Below are positions 58,936 to 64,000 of a stretch of 64,000 nucleotides of DNA, in pieces. The DNA lies in assembly GCF_019469425.1 (NCBI RefSeq), contig NZ_CP048272.1, forward strand, positions 992,001 to 1,056,000. The letters are read 5' to 3'. The translations under genes and the position numbers were made by a program. The notes under the pieces were generated by a model, which saw nothing but the letters and a program-made list of their open reading frames with translations, was not told the origin of the DNA and made no database searches. Source of the DNA: Bifidobacterium asteroides. Its GTDB lineage: Bacteria > Actinomycetota > Actinomycetes > Actinomycetales > Bifidobacteriaceae. Numbering within the stretch: position 1 is the stretch's first letter; every line of letters starts with the position of its first letter.

Positions 58936-60318
58936 ATGAGGAGAACTGTGAGAATCATCGCAGCCGCGCTCTCGGGAGTCTTGGCGATTTCCATGGCTGC
59001 CTGTGGCGGCCGCGGAGGAGCCAAGAGTGAAAGTCAGGCTGAGCACAGCGATAAAACTGCGAATGCCAATGCACAATGCCAGAACAAGGTTAAGAAGCCG
59101 AATGCAGAAAAGGTCACCGTGTGGGCCTGGTATCCGGCCATTCAGAAAGTAGTCGATGACTACAACGAGAACCACGATGATATTCAAGTGTGCTGGACGA
59201 ACGCTGGACAGGGAAGTCCTGAATACACCAAATTCAATAATGCTATAAAGGCCAAGTCCGGCGGTCCTGACATCATCCAGCTTGAATATGAAGCAATGCC
59301 GCAATTCGTCGCGGGGGTTCAGAAGCATCTGGTTGACCTTAGCAAGTATGGCATGAATGATCACAAGCAGGAGTACACGGAAGGCGCCTGGAAGAGCGTG
59401 AGCATGGGCGGCGGCAACTCCGTTTATGGCGTTCCTGTCGATCTTGGCCCCTTCGTCATGTATGTGCGTCAGGACATCTTCGATAAATACCACGTCAAAG
59501 TTCCAACCACCTGGAAGGAATTCGAGCAGGCAGGCAAGGATCTTAAAGCTGCCGGTTTCGACGGATTCCTGAGCGATTGGGCTCCTAACGGCACTGCTGT
59601 CAATCCTGCGCTCTTTGCTCAGGCTGGAGAGAAAGTGTACAAGTATTCGTCAAAGACGCCTGACAAGGTAGGCATTAAATTGGATGCCCCAGGCGTGCAG
59701 AAGGTTCTAAAGTACTGGCAGAACCTGGTCAAAGAGGGCCTGGTCGACACCACGGACGCCAATACGACCGACTGGAACAACAATATGATTTCCGGCAAGT
59801 ATGCCGCCTATGTTCAGGCTTCCTGGCTGACTGGTTACATCAAGGGCTTGGACAATTCTTCAAGCGGGAATTTCAGGATCTATAAGGCACCGGTTTGGGA
59901 TGACTCCACGCCTCAGGTCAACCAGGGAGGATCCGCTTGGGCTGTAACTGATCAAGCAAAAGACACCAAAGCAGCGGCCAATGTTGCTCACGATCTGTTC
60001 GACTCAGATACAGCACAGCATATCGGTGTCACCGATGGCGCATTGTTCCCATCTTGGAAGAAGCAGCTCGCATCGGACGCTTTCAAGAACATGCAAGAGC
60101 CATTTTTGGGCAACCAAAAGCCTAATGAAGTCACTATTCCAGTGGCTAATGCTTGGAAAGGCGACGAGTTCCTGCCCTTCCAGACTTATGCCTATGACGA
60201 ACAGACCAAGTCCTTCTCTGCAATTGTCAAGAAAGGCAATGATTGCGAGGAGACCCTGAAGGCTCTGGAAACCAAGCTGAACAATTATGCCAAGCAGCAA
60301 GGTTTCACCATAGAGTGA
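58936..60318 (+). CDS. Sugar ABC transporter solute-binding lipoprotein
   Basis: The 460-residue binding protein starts MRRTVRIIAAALSGVLAISM with lipobox MAAC, so it is anchored outside the membrane. SBP_bac_1 features include KVTVWAWYPAIQKVVDDYN, DIIQLEYEAMPQFVAGVQ and the later GGSAWAVTDQAKDTKAAANV. It probably captures arabino-oligosaccharides for the GH51 enzyme. ATG 58936 has AAAGGAGAAATA. The AT-rich gap before it also has TTGCAA and TATATA boxes 17 bases apart, a possible internal promoter. The ATPase is encoded elsewhere. Confidence 0.92.
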   Translation: MRRTVRIIAAALSGVLAISMAACGGRGGAKSESQAEHSDKTANANAQCQNKVKKPNAEKVTVWAWYPAIQKVVDDYNENHDDIQVCWTNAGQGSPEYTKFNNAIKAKSGGPDIIQLEYEAMPQFVAGVQKHLVDLSKYGMNDHKQEYTEGAWKSVSMGGGNSVYGVPVDLGPFVMYVRQDIFDKYHVKVPTTWKEFEQAGKDLKAAGFDGFLSDWAPNGTAVNPALFAQAGEKVYKYSSKTPDKVGIKLDAPGVQKVLKYWQNLVKEGLVDTTDANTTDWNNNMISGKYAAYVQASWLTGYIKGLDNSSSGNFRIYKAPVWDDSTPQVNQGGSAWAVTDQAKDTKAAANVAHDLFDSDTAQHIGVTDGALFPSWKKQLASDAFKNMQEPFLGNQKPNEVTIPVANAWKGDEFLPFQTYAYDEQTKSFSAIVKKGNDCEETLKALETKLNNYAKQQGFTIE

Positions 60319-60333
60319 CTGCTCATTTTAATT

Positions 60334-60366
60334 GGAGGGATGTCGTAATCGGTGTCCCTCCTTTTT
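60334..60366 (+). terminator. Intraoperonic terminator/attenuator after the binding-protein gene
   Basis: Stem GGAGGGA (60334-60340) pairs with TCCCTCC (60355-60361) and is followed directly by five T. It lies 15 bases after the binding-protein stop and before the first permease. Partial termination here would keep the binding protein in excess over the permeases, as in other sugar operons. Confidence 0.75.
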
Positions 60367-60379
60367 AGGAGGTTCTGAA

Positions 60380-61306
60380 ATGGCTTCGAACGCAATGGTC
60401 AAGCCGAGAAAGACGAAAGCCAATGTCGGCAACAGTCATAGGGCAATGTGGGGATGGTTCTTCACGGCTCCCTTTGGGGTCATCTTTCTGCTGTTTCTTG
60501 TGATACCGCTTGCTTACGCATTCTATGTATCATTGTTTACTTATACACAGGTCAACGGGGAGTCCTTCTCGGGGTTCGCCAATTATCAGCGCGTTTTTAC
60601 TGACTCGATATTCCTGGTCGGTATGGGGCGCGTCATTCTCTACACCGTTGTCATGGTTCCGATCCAATTGGGTCTGGCGCTGATATTCGCGCTGCTCCTG
60701 GACTCTTTTAAAAACAGGTTTGCTTCGGTCTCTCGCCTGGTTATCTTCCTGCCCTATGCGATTCCTGGTGTTATTGGTGCCTTGATGTGGGGATTTATGT
60801 ACTCCAAGAATATGGGTCCGTTTACTACCATATTTGGGCTGTTCGGAATGCAGACTCCTGGATTCCTCACCGCCAATGGCATCTTCGGTTCATTGGTCAA
60901 TGTCGTGACTTGGCAATGGACGGGGTACTACATGGTAATTCTGTACTCGGCCTTGCAGTCCATTCCGCATGAGCTTTATGAGTCGGCCAGAATAGATGGG
61001 GCTTCTGAACTGAAGATCGCTACAAGAATCAAGGTTCCGATGGTGTCAGGATCGTTGGTCATGGTGACCATCTTTTCCCTTATCGGCACCTTGCAGTTCT
61101 ATACCGAACCCACCATTCTGCGCAATCAGGCGCCAACGGTAATACCGCCGGAGTATACGCCCAATATGTATGCGCAAGCTCTTGCTTTCAATTACAACCA
61201 GACTAATTACTCTGCCACGGTTTCGTTTGCTCTGGGATTGGTCGTAGTGATATTCAGCGTTTTGTTCATGAGACTGACTCGTCATCAGTCTGGATTGGAG
61301 GACTGA
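60380..61306 (+). CDS. Sugar ABC permease (MalF/UgpA type)
   Basis: The 308-residue inner-membrane protein has six predicted helices, starting with WGWFFTAPFGVIFLLFLVIP, and the EAA loop in ELYESARIDGASELKIATRI that contacts the ATPase. ATG 60380 has AGGAGGTTCTGAA. It is followed by the partner permease after one base. Confidence 0.92.
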   Translation: MASNAMVKPRKTKANVGNSHRAMWGWFFTAPFGVIFLLFLVIPLAYAFYVSLFTYTQVNGESFSGFANYQRVFTDSIFLVGMGRVILYTVVMVPIQLGLALIFALLLDSFKNRFASVSRLVIFLPYAIPGVIGALMWGFMYSKNMGPFTTIFGLFGMQTPGFLTANGIFGSLVNVVTWQWTGYYMVILYSALQSIPHELYESARIDGASELKIATRIKVPMVSGSLVMVTIFSLIGTLQFYTEPTILRNQAPTVIPPEYTPNMYAQALAFNYNQTNYSATVSFALGLVVVIFSVLFMRLTRHQSGLED

Positions 61307-61307
61307 C

Positions 61308-62207
<900 letters not shown>

Positions 62208-62280
62208 TTCAAGGAAGGGCCTGGTGTTTAGGCTGTATCTTCTTTGTTGAGATAAACTGAAAATAGAATTGTTGTTACGT

Positions 62281-62329
62281 ATTCCGAATTCGCATAAGTC
62301 CACTATGTGGAGTTGCGTGAATTCGGAAT
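62281..62329. promoter_or_regulatory. Large interrupted palindrome before the LacI-type gene
   Basis: Arms ATTCCGAATTC (62281-62291) and GAATTCGGAAT (62319-62329) are perfect 11-bp inverted repeats, and inside them TCCAC-TAT-GTGGA forms a second small hairpin. There is no U-run, so a terminator is unlikely. It lies 31 bases before the TTG start and probably is an operator for autoregulation or a dimer-of-dimers site. It does not match ACAACGTTGT. Confidence 0.6.
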
Positions 62330-62360
62330 ATATGTAATTGCCGATTGGTAAGGGGCTCTA

Positions 62361-63473
62361 TTGACAACCAGAGTGACTATCAAGGATGTAGCCAGGCATT
62401 CTGGTGTTTCCATCAAAACAGTGTCCAATGTCATCAACGGTACAGGCAGCATGCGTGATTCCACCAGAAAACGCGTGCAGGACTCCATTCGTGAACTTGG
62501 CTACATGATCAATGTATCGGCCCGTTCATTAAAAACGGGTGCCACCAAGCTTATAGGCCTGGGGATTTTCGATTTTTCGCAGCCATTCGCCCCTTATTTG
62601 GCAGATAAAGTCATAGACATATCACGAAAACACGGATACGGAACAGTAATTAGCACTTACGGGTCGGACGGATCAGGTCTGCCTGTCATCATGGACGAAA
62701 TCACAAAGCTGTCAGCAGATGGGTGGCTGCTTTTTTCGGACCAGCCTTTAAAAAACGGAGGCATCATCCTCGATCAGCCTTATCCGATCGTTTTAGCCGG
62801 TGATTACAACTCCTATGATCGTGTTGACTGGGTGACTATGCCTAATACGAGAGCCATTCGGTATGTCACAGGCAGGTTACTGGATATGGGATGTCGTCGT
62901 ATAGCAGTCTTCGGTGCACCGGAGAAGTCAAAGACGCGCAATGAATACATGTGCGCTACCGAAGGCCTGCAGGAACTGAGAATTAGGGGATATATAGAGG
63001 CCTTCGAAGAGCGGGGACTGCCGGTGGATTGGCGGATGCTTCTGCCGAAGGATTGGATGGAAGGAGTCAGTGGCGTACAGGCTGTGACACAAATGTTGTC
63101 CAGAGGTATACGCCCGGATGCGATTATTTGCCTGACTGATGCTATGGCACTGGGTGCCTTGCATGGTTTGCAGAACGAGGGAATCCGTATCCCTGAAGAT
63201 GTCCAAGTCGTGGGATTCGACGATGTGCCGGAGTCGTCCTATTCGACTCCATCACTAACGACCATTGATCCATGCCTGAATGACTACGTTGAGCATGCTA
63301 TTGATATGTTGATTGAGCGCATCCATGGGTACAAGGGCAAATCCAGGACCTTTGTGACTGATTTCCGACTCGTTGAGAGAGATTCAACCCTGGCGTTCCC
63401 GACAGAAAAACATACTGTAGCAATAGCTGCAACTAACAGAGCAGTGGCGGCCCGACCTTTGAATGTGATTTAA
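62361..63473 (+). CDS. LacI-family transcriptional regulator
   Basis: The 370-residue regulator has the N-terminal helix-turn-helix VTIKDVARHSGVSIKTVSNV and hinge region SARSLKTGATKLIGLG, followed by the periplasmic-binding-protein-like core with GRLLDMGCRRIAVFGAP and PEDVQVVGFDDVPESSYSTP. It probably senses arabinose or an arabino-oligosaccharide and controls the GH51-ABC operon through ACAACGTTGT sites. The start is TTG 62361 with AAGGGG in front; GTG 62373 is a short alternative. The gene is separate from the operon by 150 bases with a palindrome. Confidence 0.92.
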   Translation: MTTRVTIKDVARHSGVSIKTVSNVINGTGSMRDSTRKRVQDSIRELGYMINVSARSLKTGATKLIGLGIFDFSQPFAPYLADKVIDISRKHGYGTVISTYGSDGSGLPVIMDEITKLSADGWLLFSDQPLKNGGIILDQPYPIVLAGDYNSYDRVDWVTMPNTRAIRYVTGRLLDMGCRRIAVFGAPEKSKTRNEYMCATEGLQELRIRGYIEAFEERGLPVDWRMLLPKDWMEGVSGVQAVTQMLSRGIRPDAIICLTDAMALGALHGLQNEGIRIPEDVQVVGFDDVPESSYSTPSLTTIDPCLNDYVEHAIDMLIERIHGYKGKSRTFVTDFRLVERDSTLAFPTEKHTVAIAATNRAVAARPLNVI

Positions 63474-64000
63474 AAGCCGCCAGAAATGAGATCGTTTATT
63501 GAAGCAATTTCTAGTGGATTTGCTTTGAGGCTGGCCATCTGTGTGATTGGTTGATTTTAGTTCTCCAACTTTTTTAGTATCCTGGCAGTAGTTTCTCATT
63601 CGTATATTTTGCATCAGACGAGATGCACATGAGGATCTATCTGCATTCAGTGACGGTTGGTCTGGCCTTTACCTGCTTTTGTAAGAAAGGTTCTCGATTT
63701 CCATAATGCAAGATTCAGTCACCGCTTTTGACAGGTCTTTTTTTTCTCATTCCTTGCACTCTTGCATGAACAATCACTGTCAGGCTCCTGTCTGGACGAG
63801 CTGTGGACGACTGCATATTCGACCACATGTTCCTGCTCGATCACGGCGATTCCGGCATCCAATCCATCATGATGGTGGGCGCTCAATCGGGTACCCATGA
63901 TGACGGAATGAAGGTGCGACTATGGCCTGTGCGCGTGACCATAAGAACAAGGGCATAGGGCGAGTTACCAGCCGGATGCCCATCATGCCTTCTGGCTGTC
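63474..64000. other. Right-end interval without a secure gene
   Basis: About 530 bases after the LacI-type gene. An ATG at 63922 with GAAGGTGCGACT opens a frame to the window edge (MACARDHKNKGIGRV and on) and may be the start of a real gene, but 26 codons are too few to tell. A frame at about 63828 (MFLLDHGDSGIQSIMMVG) stops before the edge. Otherwise the stretch is AT-rich and looks non-coding. Confidence 0.45.

Overview
The window is a high-GC actinobacterial chromosome segment that I read as Bifidobacterium (inference). The reasons are the gene content and order glmU-rsfS, leuS-comEA-comEC-holA-tsaE-tsaB-rimI-tsaD and a GH51 arabinofuranosidase with its own sugar ABC transporter and LacI regulator, plus actinophage-type structural genes. 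Chromosomal DNA flanks one complete prophage of about 34.3 kb.

Left flank (1-6099): the 3' part of glmU, rsfS, a histidine phosphatase, a Pro/Ser-rich membrane protein and a glycerol-dehydrogenase-like enzyme are followed by two decayed minus-strand genes, a PfkB sugar kinase and an ADP-ribosylglycohydrolase fused by a deletion.

Prophage (6100-40379): it is integrated into the 3' end of a tRNA-Ala(GGC) gene at 40357-40429. A 24-bp core is duplicated at 6100-6123 and 40356-40379, and a tandem TGCGCTCAAA motif near each end probably marks integrase arm sites. Read leftward, the minus-strand lytic operon holds small early genes, an excisionase-like HTH, a DivIVA-domain protein, SSB, a replication protein, a DEDD exonuclease and HNH nucleases. 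It continues with an AT-rich two-gene cargo island (26917-28547), terminase, portal, a MuF-type head protein carrying a CdiA-type nuclease domain, a phage tRNA-Tyr, capsid and connector genes, and the tail chaperone pair with a CCCAAAA frameshift signal. Last come the tape measure gene (apparently frameshifted near its 5' end), tail tip genes, an SGNH hydrolase, a GH25-LysM endolysin and a holin. The right arm holds the lysogeny module: divergent HTH regulators, an ImmA/IrrE peptidase, a PASTA lipoprotein and the tyrosine integrase, with several genes under 60 codons.

Right flank (40430-64000): a 2-hydroxyacid dehydrogenase is followed by a scarred region (41664-44960) in which a DUF1287-corA segment has been duplicated and the left copy has decayed, with small peptide genes in between. 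Then come intact corA, an orphan solute-binding protein, leuS, the comEA-comEC-holA and tsaE-tsaB-rimI-tsaD chain of overlapping genes, tRNA-Asn, and an arabinoside utilisation locus (GH51, binding protein, two permeases, LacI regulator) with ACAACGTTGT operators and a large palindrome ahead of the regulator.

The best candidates for something new are the AT-rich two-gene island and the MuF-nuclease fusion next to a phage tRNA. Starts were chosen from visible ribosome binding sites and the frequent 4-nt ATGA overlaps.
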